Assembly: GCA_001600455.1 (NCBI GenBank)
Contig: BCKC01000002.1
Location: forward strand, 3,424,171-3,488,170
From: Endocalyx cinctus
Taxonomy: Eukaryota; Ascomycota; Sordariomycetes; Amphisphaeriales; Apiosporaceae
Direction: 5' to 3'
DNA length: 64,000 bases
Below the pieces are notes generated by a model. It made no database searches. It was not told where the DNA came from and saw nothing but the letters and a program-made list of their open reading frames with translations. Shown here one piece after another: positions 30,046-40,842 of the stretch. The first letter of the stretch is position 1. Every line of letters begins with the position of its first letter. The position numbers and the translations under genes are program-made.

Positions 30046-33000
30046 ATGGCCACAGCTGTTAGTATATCCCCTCAAAAGAATCTGGTACTCTGTTAGGGAC
30101 AGACATTGTCTACCTTAGGTTGCCCGATGGTCGCCACTTTTACAAAAGGCAATCCATTGGCTACCCGTGCATGTCTGTCGGCGGAGCGGTCATTCTGAAG
30201 CACTTCGGTCGCTATGCCCTCGTTATCTTCGTCTATCTTTGACCTACTTATCATCAACTAATAATTGCATTTATGCCAGACTCGACAGAACGGTTTCCCA
30301 AATTTCACCATGAATAACTCTTCAAGCGACAAATCCACACAGCCCATTGGCTCATCTTACACCCACCCGACATGGCAGTCAAATGGCATATGGGGCAACG
30401 GATCTCTTATTGGCTCTATCAGCAATTCTCATCGTGATACATCTGGGTCTCGAGGTACGCCGTTACGATTTTGAAATGGTGAAAATACGTCAGACGGTTG
30501 GCTAATATTTGTGATAGGACCTGATGACCTTTCTCCGGGTGCTACTTCCGGCTCGGCACAACTCAACCATCTTTCCGAAGCTGTACCGTGGACGTCTCAG
30601 AGAAATGGTCTATGGCACCAGCCGGTAAATTCGTCAACTGCTGGCCAAGGCCAGTCATCTTCTGGCAGCGCCTCTCCAACTCGCACGAAGGATGGATTCC
30701 AGCAGAATTTTGCCGATTTGTCCAACGGTTCGCGCGTCTTCCAGTCTCGGCCCTCTATCAGCCAAAACACTACAGCTCTTCCCAGTAGGGCTATATCATC
30801 AGGTCCTATAGATTCCTCCACAGCGCCCTTTAGATACAACCCAAGTTTTGCGGAGGCGGCTCCCGAGGACAAGGGGAATTCTACTTTATACGGAGCCGTG
30901 GGAGGCTCTCAATTGGCCTATGATGCTGCCATGTATAGGCGCAACTCCACTGACCCTAGTCTTCTTGGTATCGCACCAAATCGTACAGGTAGTATTGGAT
31001 CGCGGCATGCCGAGACGGATGCGCCGACACCTACGTCTCGCTACGGAGACATTCAGCCTTACTCTTTTTCCAAGCCATCGAGTCAGTCCCAATCGCAGTA
31101 TCAGCGCCCATCTCTCTCGAACGCGTCGGTAGGTTTGCCCTCTGAAGCTGGTCGTGCATTGGCATATCGACCTTCGGAAACCCCCAACCATGATCTCGAG
31201 GATCCTTACCGTCGTGGGTATCCTATCGAGGATAACATCGAACATAATGGCACATATGGAAATAGTGATTACACCAGCCGTAACAGCCAGCATTTTCAAT
31301 TGAACCCCGGGTCTCAGCCTTGGCGGCATGATACATCCGGCGGTAGTCGAGGCCTAAATCAACGCATGCCTCAAGACCCTTGGACGGAGAGTATGAACGC
31401 ACCTTCTTTTGGTCCCAAATCATCCCTAGAGAGGGGTTCTCCGGCAGGGGGCTCATTTGCTGCAGGGCCAAATAGCCCGAGGGCTTATGGAGGTACTCCT
31501 AATCACAGACCAGACTTGTGGACCAGACCACCAGCCTCTCGAGTGGTTCAAGATGCCGACCGATATTCATCTGGTTCACAGTATCCGCAACAGCAGGCAA
31601 ACTTCTTCCCGCCGTACTTGAGCTCTAACCTCGCTCAATTTCCTACCCAATACGAGCAGTTTACTCAATCTGCGAATTTCCGTCCTAACTTGCCGGCTTC
31701 TTACGGGATGAACTATCTGGCGGGAATTTCTGTTCCCGTGCGCCCTAGTCGGGATCACGACCCTGGAAGAGGGGTTCGCAGCGCACTCCTTGAGGAATTC
31801 CGTGCGAATTTGAAGTCAGCTAAGAGATATGAGTTGAAAGTTCGTGTTCTTCTTTCCTATTTAATACGTGTGGACTGGAAAGCTAACCTTCATTCTCAGG
31901 ATATTTACAATCATATTGTCGAGTTTAGCGGAGATCAACATGGATCTCGATTCATCCAGGAGAAGCTTCAGACGGCTAATAGCGATGAGAAAGACCAGGT
32001 ATTCAGGGAAATCGAGCCTAACGCGTTACAGCTTATGAAAGATGTCTTTGGCAATTACGTGATTCAAAAGTTCTTTGAGCACGGCGACCAGATTCAGAAG
32101 AAGATCCTCGCAGACAAGATGAAAGGTATCGTTCCAGAGCTCTCAACGCAAATGTATGCGTGTCGGGTAGTTCAGAAGGTGAGATTGACAAACATCTGGA
32201 ATTCTCCAGTAATTATTATTGCTAATCGTTTTAAAGGCCCTGGAACATGTGTTGGTCGAACAGCAAGGCTCCATCGTTGAGGAACTGAAGCCGGATATCA
32301 TGCGCATTGTGAAAGATCAAAACGGCAACCATGTGGTTCAGAAGATTATCCAAATGGTGCCGCATCGCTGCCTCCCATTCATCATGGAAGCGATCCAAGG
32401 CCAAGTCGAGGCGTTGGCTTCGCATAACTACGGGTGCCGCATCATTCAACGAATACTGGAATGCGGCACAGATGCTGAGAGAAACACTTTGATGGTTGAC
32501 CTGCATGTTTGTGCACCGAAGCTTATTACAGATCAGTACGGAAACTACGTCACTCAGCACATTGTTACGCATGGCTCTCCCGAAGATCGCTCGAAGATGA
32601 TTCAGCATGTCATGAATCGCCTCATTCCTCTCTCAAAACATAAATTCGCTTCTAACGTGGTAGAGAAATGTATTGAATCCGGCACCGAAGAGGACCGGCA
32701 CAGTATAAGATCTCAGCTCACGGCGGTGAACGGCGACGGTACAAGTCCACTTCAAATTATTATGAAGGATCAATTTGGAAATTATGTCATTCGTAAGTTG
32801 GGTCTCATATTTAAGAGTGCTAAACACCTACTAACTACGACGTAGAAAAGTTGATGACCCACATGAATCAGACTGATCGAGAAATATTCATTGAACAAAT
32901 GAAACCTCAATTCGCGGCGCTAAAGAAATCCAGCAACGGACGTCAGATTGCAGCACTGGAGAAGCTTTTGGCAATGCCCCCCACAGCATCGGCGTCGGGT

Positions 33001-33243
33001 ACTACCCATAATGGGAGCACTGCGGCGTCTACTGCATCACCATCGACGCCCAGCCTTCTAGTGGAAGTAAACTCGACAACACCGACTCCGTTGCTCACGA
33101 TGGAGCAGAACAGCCCACAAAGCAGCAGCCCCCCTAGTGCCGGCATCAGCACCCTCGAGGAGGCTAACGACGAAAAGAAGTCGGTCAAGAAAGCGCAAAT
33201 GGAGCATCAAAACAGTCCAGATGTCCAAGTCGACGGATCTTGA
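30046..33243 (+). CDS. PUF3: Pumilio-family RNA-binding protein (Puf3-like)
   Basis: Preferred model of six exons, 30046-30057, 30280-30454, 30518-31839, 31900-32178, 32237-32792 and 32846-33243, giving 913 aa. The 12-nt first exon (MATA) has a good start context (GGATATGGCC). It is followed by GTTAGT, a branch-like AACTAAT and acceptor TGCCAG, in frame with the rest. If that intron is wrong, translation starts at 30310 (899 aa). Residues 1 to about 480 are low-complexity Ser/Gln/Pro-rich. The 8-repeat PUF domain runs from about 486 to 835. Recognition residues repeat by repeat are SR..Q, NY..Q, CR..Q, NH..Q, CR..Q, NY..Q, SN..E and NY..Q. By the known code these read 5'-UGUAUAUA-3', the same as human PUM1 and yeast Puf3. 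Puf3 controls nuclear mRNAs for mitochondrial proteins by binding their 3' UTRs. The 60-nt intron at 31840-31899 is in frame and stop-free, so retaining it would insert 20 residues. Confidence 0.9.
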
Positions 33244-34296
33244 GCTCCATAGATAGACTACATCCTGCTAGACGTTGCGCCGATCGCATCATTATATTTC
33301 GACTGCTGCATAAAACATATATTTTTACTGATTTATTTTCTGGTATCATCTCAGATATAAGGCTTTACAGAGACATACGACAAAGTTCCGGGATGTACGG
33401 AGACACTACAGGCACGTACATTATAGGCTATTGAAATACTTGTCTTCTTACCTTGGGTTGATCTGAGTTAAGCATTGGCCATTACAGCGGAACAAAAAAA
33501 ATGCATACACGAAAACGCGGTTTTTTATTTTATTTTTTATATTCAAGTATGTCTTATTAACTCCATTGATACAGCACTTTCGCTTTGATCTGGATAATGG
33601 TACGAGTATCTGTTATACTTGCTTAGCTTGATGAGTGTATAAACGATTATAGGAGGAAGACGGTTCTTTCTTTTTTTCTATGGGCGCAGCGGGATATTAG
33701 GGTCTTAGCGACATATCAACCTAGGCAAAAGTTGGGAATATATCATTCATAGCCAGATCAATGGGCACAAAAAAAGAGCTCGGGATCTTATTCAAAACTC
33801 GGGACGGCGTTTATGTTAGGGTGAAAATAAAGGATATGGAAACCACAATGATACTCCCCTGCCGGCGTTGACGGGTAGAACAGAGCGTACGTGGTCTAGA
33901 TGGTACATAGAAGTTAGCGAGCGTCTTGCTCGGCGTTTATGCAAGGCGACATGTTTCATATCAATATTACACGAAGGCCAAATTAATGAAATTGTTTCAT
34001 GAAATTGAAAATGCATTGTGTGCTAGAAACGACGGGATAATGGTAAGGGAGGAAGGGGTTAAATAAATGGGTGAGTCTTTACCCGATGGATGCTGGAATT
34101 TATTGGTTGCATCAGAAGTGGGCGAGTTCCATCTTTTGGCGTCATCGACAGAAGTTCACATTAAGTAATCGTACAGGCCGTTATACTTAGAAAGACAGTT
34201 CCATATCTTAAAGCCTCTATCTAACATCATAATTCTTCAGACTTTCCTTTTACTTGAGTGTAGCGACTGACTAGCGATCAAGAACAGTATTCAAGG
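33244..34296. other. intergenic, tandem plus-strand genes
   Basis: The 3' region of the Pumilio gene and the promoter of the NmrA-like gene. AT-rich, with no gene recognised. Confidence 0.6.
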
Positions 34297-35722
34297 ATGG
34301 CATTAAAATTATTCATGTTCGTTTTCCTCATCACGTCCTTTTTTTTCTCAGTTTAAGCCGCTAACCTTACGTGTGCCATATTAAAAATAAAGTACTGGAG
34401 TGACTGGTTATGTCGCCGGCGATGCTTTATACGAGCTCTACAATAAACATCCTGATTACGAATACACCGCTCTCATTCGGTCCGAGGAGAAGGCATCACA
34501 AGTTCGGGCATTATTTCCCCGGGTTCGCGTCGTGATTGGGGATCTCGACAACTCGGAATTACTAAAGGAGGAGGCGGCTAAGGCTGATGTAGTTTTACGT
34601 GAGTTATTTTATACGTCTATTTTTTTTTTTTTTTTAGTAAAGTAATCGACAATCCAAGTTAAAAAAAAAAAAAAAAAAAGACTCACTTGAATTAACCGGG
34701 AAAATATGCCTTTTTTTAAGACGCCGCCGACGCCTCCGATCACGAAGGAGCCGCCAAAGCGATCGCGGCGGGCCTCGCGAAAGGTCATACCCAGGAGCGT
34801 CCCGGATTCTGGCTGCACACGGGCGGGACCGGGATCCTGACCTGGGCGGACTCGAAAGCGGGCCGGCTGGGGGAGAGGTCCGATAAGGTGTACGACGACC
34901 TCGACGGCGTCGACGAGCTGACCCACCTGCCGGACGAGGCTTTTCATCGGAACGTCGATCAGATCGTGCTCGAGTGCGGCGTCGAGCATGGCGATGCGGT
35001 GAAGACGGCGATCATTTGCCCGCCTACTATTTATGGTAATTTTTTCTCTTCTTTCCTATTTCCTTGGATTATATCTATACTCTACATGTATACGTGTATA
35101 TATATATATATATATATACACGAGTTATCCATGTGAAAAAAAAAAAAAACGGATCATTTCTATAAACCTACATCTACCTAAAGCTAACCTCACGCTCTTC
35201 CAAGGCACCGGACGCGGACCCGTCTCCGGCCGCAGCCGGCAGGCGTACGAGCTCGGCAAGCTGATCCTGCGCAAGGGGTACGCGCCGATAGTAGGATCCG
35301 GGGAAGCGCGATGGAACAACGTGCACGTAGCGGACCTCAGCCGGGCGTACGTTGCGCTGACCGAAGCGGCCGCGTCCGGAAACCTGTCCCCGGAGCTGTG
35401 GGGCGCCAAGGGGTACCACCTGGCCGAGAACGGCGAGCACGTCTGGGGCGAACTGTCGCGGTTCATGGCCGCCAAGGCGGCCGAGATGGGATTGTTGTCG
35501 GCGGCACTTCCTGGCGAAGACAAGAAGAAGGTGGAAGAGCGTAAGCTGGGGATGCAGGAGGCCCTCGACGTAGCCGGCTTCGAGGCCGTCAGCTGGGGCC
35601 TTAATTCTAGGGGTAAGGCTAGGAGGTTGAGGACTTTCCTCGTTTGGAACCCGGTCGAGTGCTCGATCGAGGAGGAGGTGCCGCGCATCTTAGAGGCGGA
35701 GAAGAAGAGGCTGGCTGCTTAA
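34297..35722 (+). CDS. atypical SDR, NmrA/epimerase-like NAD(P)-binding protein
   Basis: Four exons, 34297-34316, 34393-34598, 34721-35035 and 35205-35722, give 352 aa. The tiny first exon is needed to give MALKLFITGVTGYVAGDALYEL, whose TGxxGYxxG is the dinucleotide-binding turn. Intron 1 has the non-standard donor GTTCGT, also used by the Pumilio intron at 31840. The frame then runs YTALIRSEEKA, VVIGDLDNSELL, ADVVLHAADASDHEG, WLHTGGTGILTW and CPPTIYGTGRGPVSGRSRQ. RWNNVHVADLSRAYVALTEAA and the C-terminal GFEAVSWGLNSRGKARR complete the core. This pattern is typical of a widespread fungal family annotated as NAD-dependent epimerase or NmrA-like; members may bind or reduce small metabolites, but the substrate is unknown. 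Introns 2 and 3 contain strong self-complementary runs (see repeats). Confidence 0.88.
34620..34679. repeat. T17 / A18 inverted homopolymer pair inside intron 2
   Basis: A run of 17 T (34620-34636) and a run of 18 A (34662-34679), 25 nt apart, lie within the 122-nt intron. In the transcript they would pair as a U/A stem. Confidence 0.85.
35093..35122. repeat. 30-bp perfect palindrome inside intron 3
   Basis: CGTG, then alternating TA, then CACG: the full 30 bases equal their own reverse complement. It lies within the 169-nt intron 35036-35204, followed by an A13 run. It could form a hairpin in the pre-mRNA or a cruciform in DNA. Confidence 0.9.
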
Positions 35723-36804
35723 AATTTTGCTACCCCCTTCCCCCCCCTTCACTTTATCATCGTGTCTCAGTTCGAGAGGTCTAAAAAAAATGCTTCGCGT
35801 TGACGAAGAAAGGAAATACATAGTCCACAAGACGGTCACCTTCATAAAATATGATGTATTGCTTCTATGGTTTGTTAAATGACAATTTATATAGGAGACG
35901 ATTGTACAATCTCCACCGTGCGGAGAATGATAAGTGTGAAGTTGCGTATTTGTTGTCCTAAGTAAACGTTCCCGCTCTGAACACTTGGTACATTTTTATT
36001 CCACTCATCAGATATAACATGTCGTTCATCATCTAAAACACTTTTTTTCTTTCAAAAAATTCCTTACCTCTATTTTTTTTTTCTACTAAGACAATAACAA
36101 CCTTGCAAGGTAGGCTGACAGTTTGTGACACCCAAGGTAGCCGGGAAACCCGAGGGGGAGGGAGGGATGGTTACATCGGTGGTTCACTCACCACCCTTTC
36201 TCTCCACTTAGGATACAACGGATATGCCTGCCGAACGAATATCGTGGCTTGAACTAAACGGGAGGGGGGTGGAAGGGTATTGGTGACGAGTTACGAGGTG
36301 GCAATAATGGACGGCACATTTCTTTTTTTGAATGGGGGGGTAGTATAATGGCGCGTACGTCCATACTACATCATAGGTATCTGTTATGTACCTTTTTATT
36401 TTAAAATAGAAAAAAGAAATTGTCACCTACTAAGTATAGGTATATACATAAAGTAAGACTATAAAAAAAAATCAGGTAGTAGTGTGTGGTAGTGGACGGT
36501 CGCTTACGCGTAATAGAGAGACACATGTGTACGTATGTATCACGGTGCGTATTATTTGACGAGAGGATGTAGATGTAACAGTTTTTTTTTGTATGAACTC
36601 CTATGCTATATGAACAGAACAGTAGAGGATATGGGGTATAGCTCTTCAGCAGAATCCTAACACCTCTTTAACGAACGCCTACATGAAATTGACTGGCCCG
36701 TAACACCTCTCCCAAATGACGAGATACAAAGTATACCTAGGTAATATAACCAGCTCCGCCGCTAACCAGCGTCCGTGTATATCGCAAAGTCTTCAATCTT
36801 CGGT
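35723..36804. other. intergenic between convergent genes
   Basis: The 3' regions of two convergent genes. AT-rich with short A and T runs and one TACCTAGGTA palindrome at 36734-36743. No gene seen. Confidence 0.6.
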
Positions 36805-38316
36805 CTACTTCCTGAGGATAGGAGTAAAGAAAATGACCTGTACGGTGATATCGTCTCTAATATCTCGAGAGTTCGGGTATCGAAAGGTCAGCGCTCCCTT
36901 CACCATCTCCTCGTCCGCGCCTCCGAGACCGTTGCGTATCAGATGCACGGCCGGGTTCATATCTACAACGGTAGCCTTCTGGTCTTCGTACTTGCACTGC
37001 TGCTTCCAACCGAGAACGGTCGGCTCGAAATCCGAAGGCGACTTTTTCGCCGGGGGCGGTCCACCTCTCTTGACGTCCAGCCAGCGACCGACGAGGTCCA
37101 CGGCCTGCTCGCTCGACATAGCATCCCACAGACCGTCGGTAGCCAAGACGACGAACGACGGACGATCCTTCGGGATGTCGACCGTGGTGACCATGGGCTC
37201 GGCCGTCAGGTAAGGGCCGTCCTTGTACGCCTTGTACCGGCTCTCGGACGGCAGGCTGAGGCCGTTGTAATGATGGCGCAGCGTCTTCTTCAGGTCGGAG
37301 CCCCATTTCCACATGCCGTCGCCAAACGTCCGGGACGGCTGCATGCCCCAGACGCGACCGCCTTTGACGATCTCGGGTTCGTCGGGAAACTTGGCCCGAA
37401 TCCTCTCTATCTCGCTCGGGGTCGCGCCGGTGCAGTCGACGGTGAGCTGCTCCGCCTCCCATTTCCCGTCGGCGGTGCCGCGGCCGAGAACAGCGCGGCA
37501 ATCTCCGGTCGAGGCTACCCTAAGCTTCATGGTCGAAGGGTCGTACAGGGTCAGGAGCGCGCACGCGCCGGCGTAAGCGGCCTCGAGCCGTCGCGCTTTC
37601 TCGGCAAAGGATAAGTCGCTGTTCTCGACGGTCGAAGACGCGGATCGGACCAGGACGTCGTCGAGGTCGGTGAAGGCGGATTTGATGGCGTTCTGGATGA
37701 CGGCCTCGGTCAAGTCGGCGCCGCGGTGCTTCGCTTTCGCCTCGGCGAGGCTCCTTCTCACGAAAGGGAGGAGCTGCCGCGTGAGGAGGTCGGACAGCTG
37801 CCATCCGCAGTGGCCGTCGAAGACGGCCCAGGCCATCCAGCAGTCCTGCTTCGGGCGGAGGGGGCTCGCGAAGCGACCGTGCACGAACGCGTCCTCGCAC
37901 GGGTCGTTCGAGGCCAGCTGGGCGCCGTAGTAGGGCTTGCCGCCCGACGGGTCCCAGATCGCCCAGAAGGCCTTGTCGTTGAGCCGGCGCGTGACCTGCT
38001 CGGAGGTGGGCGTCGGCTCGTAGGCGACGGCGTCCGACGCGCCGAGCTCGTCGAGGTCGGGCACCCGGTCGGCGCCGGCGGCGTACATGTCGGAGAGCGG
38101 CAGGACGCGCGACCAGAAGAAGGCGCCGGCGGTGACGCTGACGCCTAAGCCGAGCCCGAAGGCGAACCGGTTTAGCGATTCGGCGGGGGTCCTTCTTCTC
38201 CCGGAATAGGGCCTGACGAGCGGCGTTCCGGGTTGGACGTTGCTCCGGTGAGCGCGTCCTCGTGTCGCGGTGACGAGACGCGGGCGACAGTTGAGAAACT
38301 GCCGAGATAGCGACAT
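36805..38316 (-). CDS. PTC5: mitochondrial PP2C-type protein phosphatase (Ptc5-like)
   Basis: A single exon of 503 aa. The N-terminus is Arg/Ser-rich without acids (MSLSRQFLNCRPRLVTATRG), as in a mitochondrial presequence. A hydrophobic segment follows at about 51-72 (FAFGLGLGVSVTAGAFFW), suggesting inner-membrane or sorting anchoring. The PP2C core has metal-binding motifs SNDPCEDAF (about 136-144), VFDGHCGWQLSD (about 166-176), VASTGDCRAVLG, VVLATDGLWDAMS and the final RDDITVQVIFF. The insert GGRVWGMQPSRTFGDGMWKW is typical of pyruvate dehydrogenase phosphatases and yeast Ptc5. In yeast Ptc5 dephosphorylates the PDH E1-alpha subunit. The gene is very GC-rich at third positions, so other frames look open on both strands; these are shadows. 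It overlaps no neighbour and converges with the NmrA-like gene. Confidence 0.9.
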   Translation of the reverse strand: MSLSRQFLNCRPRLVTATRGRAHRSNVQPGTPLVRPYSGRRRTPAESLNRFAFGLGLGVSVTAGAFFWSRVLPLSDMYAAGADRVPDLDELGASDAVAYEPTPTSEQVTRRLNDKAFWAIWDPSGGKPYYGAQLASNDPCEDAFVHGRFASPLRPKQDCWMAWAVFDGHCGWQLSDLLTRQLLPFVRRSLAEAKAKHRGADLTEAVIQNAIKSAFTDLDDVLVRSASSTVENSDLSFAEKARRLEAAYAGACALLTLYDPSTMKLRVASTGDCRAVLGRGTADGKWEAEQLTVDCTGATPSEIERIRAKFPDEPEIVKGGRVWGMQPSRTFGDGMWKWGSDLKKTLRHHYNGLSLPSESRYKAYKDGPYLTAEPMVTTVDIPKDRPSFVVLATDGLWDAMSSEQAVDLVGRWLDVKRGGPPPAKKSPSDFEPTVLGWKQQCKYEDQKATVVDMNPAVHLIRNGLGGADEEMVKGALTFRYPNSRDIRDDITVQVIFFTPILRK

Positions 38317-39711
38317 GATTCTTTTTTTTTTTTTTTTTGCTTTTCTTGTTCAAATAGGACCGATAAATATAGATGGATGAAACTTTGATTATTGGGCGGA
38401 CGGTCCTACTTGAGAAGTAGTGAACAAGAAATGTTGAATTGTGAAAGTAAGAAGGGGAAGGCTGGCAGGTATACTGATTTTTGACGATAACCGCATTTTT
38501 AGCTGATAAACAGTGCGAGTAATGGTCATTGCTTAGCAACGGTCTTTACTGATTTAAGCGTTTCCAAAAACTTACTACTAAAGTGCATATTTAATTTAAG
38601 TATACTACCTAGGTCAGTATACAAAAGTCATTCTTTGCAGTCGAATAATTCATAGTACGGAATACTCATATGGAGGATTATTTAAGTTCTTAATTATATA
38701 GTTAAGCTATAATTATAGCGAGTCTAACGCATATCTATTATGTGACTGCCGCACGTATAACAAGGATCTCCGTGAGAGCTGTGAACCTATGTTAAATCAT
38801 GCAAAAACTATCTCTGATACTGTTCAGATTGCAGGTAGCGTCCCCGCTACTTTCACTGCTCGGGACCGGATAAGGGCTGTCCTATATCCGTTTATGCTAG
38901 CCACTAATCTTGTCGATTATCTCGTACAAAAGGATGTACTAAGTAACCCGATGAACGAGCTCTCACTCGAACGACTGCAGGCCATCGGTGACTGTTTCAA
39001 GGAGGATGTTATGGATTTGACGCTTAAACACGACACAAACGTCGAGATGAGATCGGCGAAGAGTGGTAGTAGCCAGGTACAAGTACGTGTCCCTTATTCC
39101 CTTTCTAAATCAGAGGGAAACGTAAGTTAAAGTAGTAAAAGTATCATAAAATAAATCATAACCATACTATATTATTCACAAAATTATATGGGATAGCCAA
39201 ATATAACTATACAGAGTCCTACGATCAAGGTATATATAGATAGATACTATATACGTAGAGGTATACCAATTTAAGAATAGCATCGATCAAGTGAAGTATC
39301 GCGGGGTATAAATCCTGGGGTAAAAGAGTAATCGGATTCTTACTGGAAACTGACTCCGACAATCCGACTCCCGAACGTTAGTTGACGACGATGCCTCGGT
39401 TCGGAGAGCTAGGAAGTGGGTAAGTGGGGTGCGTGAAGGAATCCTTACCTAGAACAAAACCGCTACGACATCGAAGATTACTCCTAAAATGAACCCTACC
39501 TTCTAATATAATGATAGCATATATAAGTATACCCAAGTTTCAGTGTAACCTTTTTTATTTTGATACCCTTTTCTCAACGTATTAAACCTCTTTCATTGTC
39601 GAGTTTCAGTTTGAAATTTTGGGTTTATCCCCCAGCCGTTATCACCAATTTGTTTTCCTATGTATATAAACTATTAAAAACAAAACGACTAGAAGAAAAA
39701 AAAAAAAAACA
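38317..39711. other. intergenic between divergent genes, with one doubtful frame
   Basis: The shared upstream region of PTC5 (minus) and the isomerase gene (plus). T18 just before the PTC5 ATG and A14 just before the isomerase ATG are notable leader tracts. A coding-like frame at 38789-39130 is listed separately. The rest is AT-rich. Confidence 0.55.
38789..39130 (+). CDS. hypothetical protein or gene fragment
   Basis: 113 codons, of which the first about 95 look protein-like and probably helical (VPATFTARDRIRAVLYPF, MNELSLERLQAIGDCFKEDV). The frame is open further upstream to about 38740 without a better start. No partner exons, signal peptide or domain are recognised. The flanks are AT-rich. 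It may be a fragment of a once larger gene or a small orphan gene. Confidence 0.25.
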   Translation: MLNHAKTISDTVQIAGSVPATFTARDRIRAVLYPFMLATNLVDYLVQKDVLSNPMNELSLERLQAIGDCFKEDVMDLTLKHDTNVEMRSAKSGSSQVQVRVPYSLSKSEGNVS

Positions 39712-40652
39712 ATGGCCGACGTAATCAAGACCACGTATTCCGGTCGTATAGCCACTATTACTATCGACAATGAGAAGAAGCTCGGCGCTATCAGTGGTGA
39801 AGGGTACTATGCCCTCTCCAAGGCCATGCGCGAGGTCGCCGAGCGTGAAGATATTTATATCACCGTCTTGACTGGTAAAGGTCGATTCTTCTCGGCGTAA
39901 GTTTTCTTTCTCTCTCTCTCTCTCTCTCTCTCTTACTCACAATCAATTTCTATCATACGTATTTTCTCTTTCCAGTATTGTTCTTTTGAAAAATTAAAAA
40001 TTAACGAGTCAAAAAAAAAAAACCCAGAGGCGCGGACGTGAGTTTAGGAAGCCGGGAGCAGTCGCAGCCAGACATATACCTCGAATGGCTCCGAGGCTTC
40101 GTAGCGAACAACCTCAACATCACGCAAGCCTTCTACACGCACCCCAAGATCCTCGTCGTCGCCCTCAACGGGCCGGCGGTCGGCTTATCGGCGGCTCTGA
40201 CCGCCTTCGCCGACTTCGTCTACGCGGCCCCGCACGCCTTCCTCCTAACGCCCTTTTCCTCCTTGGGCCTGGTGACCGAGGGCGGGGCCTCGCACGCGCT
40301 GGTCCGGAGGTTAGGGATCAGCAAGGCGAACGAGGCCCTCATCATGAGCAAGCGCGTCACCTGCGAGGAGCTCGTCCAGACCGGCTACGTGAACAAGGTC
40401 TTCGATTGCAAGCCCGGCGACAGCGACGGCTTTCTGAAGATGGTTTATAAGGAGTTGGATGACTGGCTCGGCGATCACCTTATCGGCTCGAGCTTGCTCG
40501 GTATCAAGGCCCTCATCCGACAGCCCGAGCGCGAGATCCTCGATAAACAGAACGTCGCCGAGGTCTTTGCTGGCCTGGACCGTTTCGTTAAGGGGATCCC
40601 GCAGCAGGAGTTTATCAAGCTCGCTACCGGCAAGAAAAGGCATAAGTTGTGA
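39712..40652 (+). CDS. ECI1: peroxisomal delta3,delta2-enoyl-CoA isomerase (Eci1-like)
   Basis: Two exons, 39712-39896 and 40028-40652, give 269 aa. It belongs to the crotonase fold family. The first exon carries the beta-strand start VIKTTYSGRIATITIDN, ending in FFSA; the join gives FFSAGADV, the oxyanion-hole segment. NGPAVGLSAALTAFADFVYA and SSLGLVTEGGASHAL follow. The Glu in TEGG aligns with the catalytic Glu of yeast Eci1 (LGLITEGG), so an isomerase, shifting double bonds during beta-oxidation of unsaturated fatty acids, is more likely than a hydratase. The C-terminus is RHKL, a PTS1 variant; yeast Eci1 and Dci1 end in HRL and HKL, so import into peroxisomes is expected. The intron holds a (TC) run and an A13 run. 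Confidence 0.92.
39909..39933 (+). repeat. (TC)12 run inside the isomerase intron
   Basis: An uninterrupted TC dinucleotide run just after the 5' splice site of the 131-nt intron, followed later by an A-rich run before the acceptor. Confidence 0.9.
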
Positions 40653-40842
40653 TGGATATCTATTCTTTCTTTTTTTTTGTTTATTGAACACTACCTTCAT
40701 TAAGGGTCCTTAGTCGTATAGAACATAATGCGAAAAAAAACTACGAGGAAATCTATGTGCCACTTGAAAGCTGGCGTTTTATTACCAATTCATCTGTAAT
40801 GAATATATGATTATATCTGGGATTTATATTATTATCTGGGTA
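40653..40842. other. short spacer between convergent ECI1 and COG1
   Basis: 190 bp of AT-rich 3' sequence for both genes. Their untranslated ends probably overlap. Confidence 0.7.

Noticed and set aside
30046..30316. Chain of uORFs regulating the Pumilio gene
   Set aside because: They lie mostly in a segment that has good donor, branch and acceptor signals, so an intron is the simpler reading. Kept as an alternative in the findings.
35125..35688. 187-codon minus-strand frame
   Set aside because: Antisense of the last exon of the NmrA-like gene.
37520..38539. 339-codon minus-strand frame, Arg-rich
   Set aside because: Alternative frame of PTC5 (same strand); the PP2C motifs are in the other frame.
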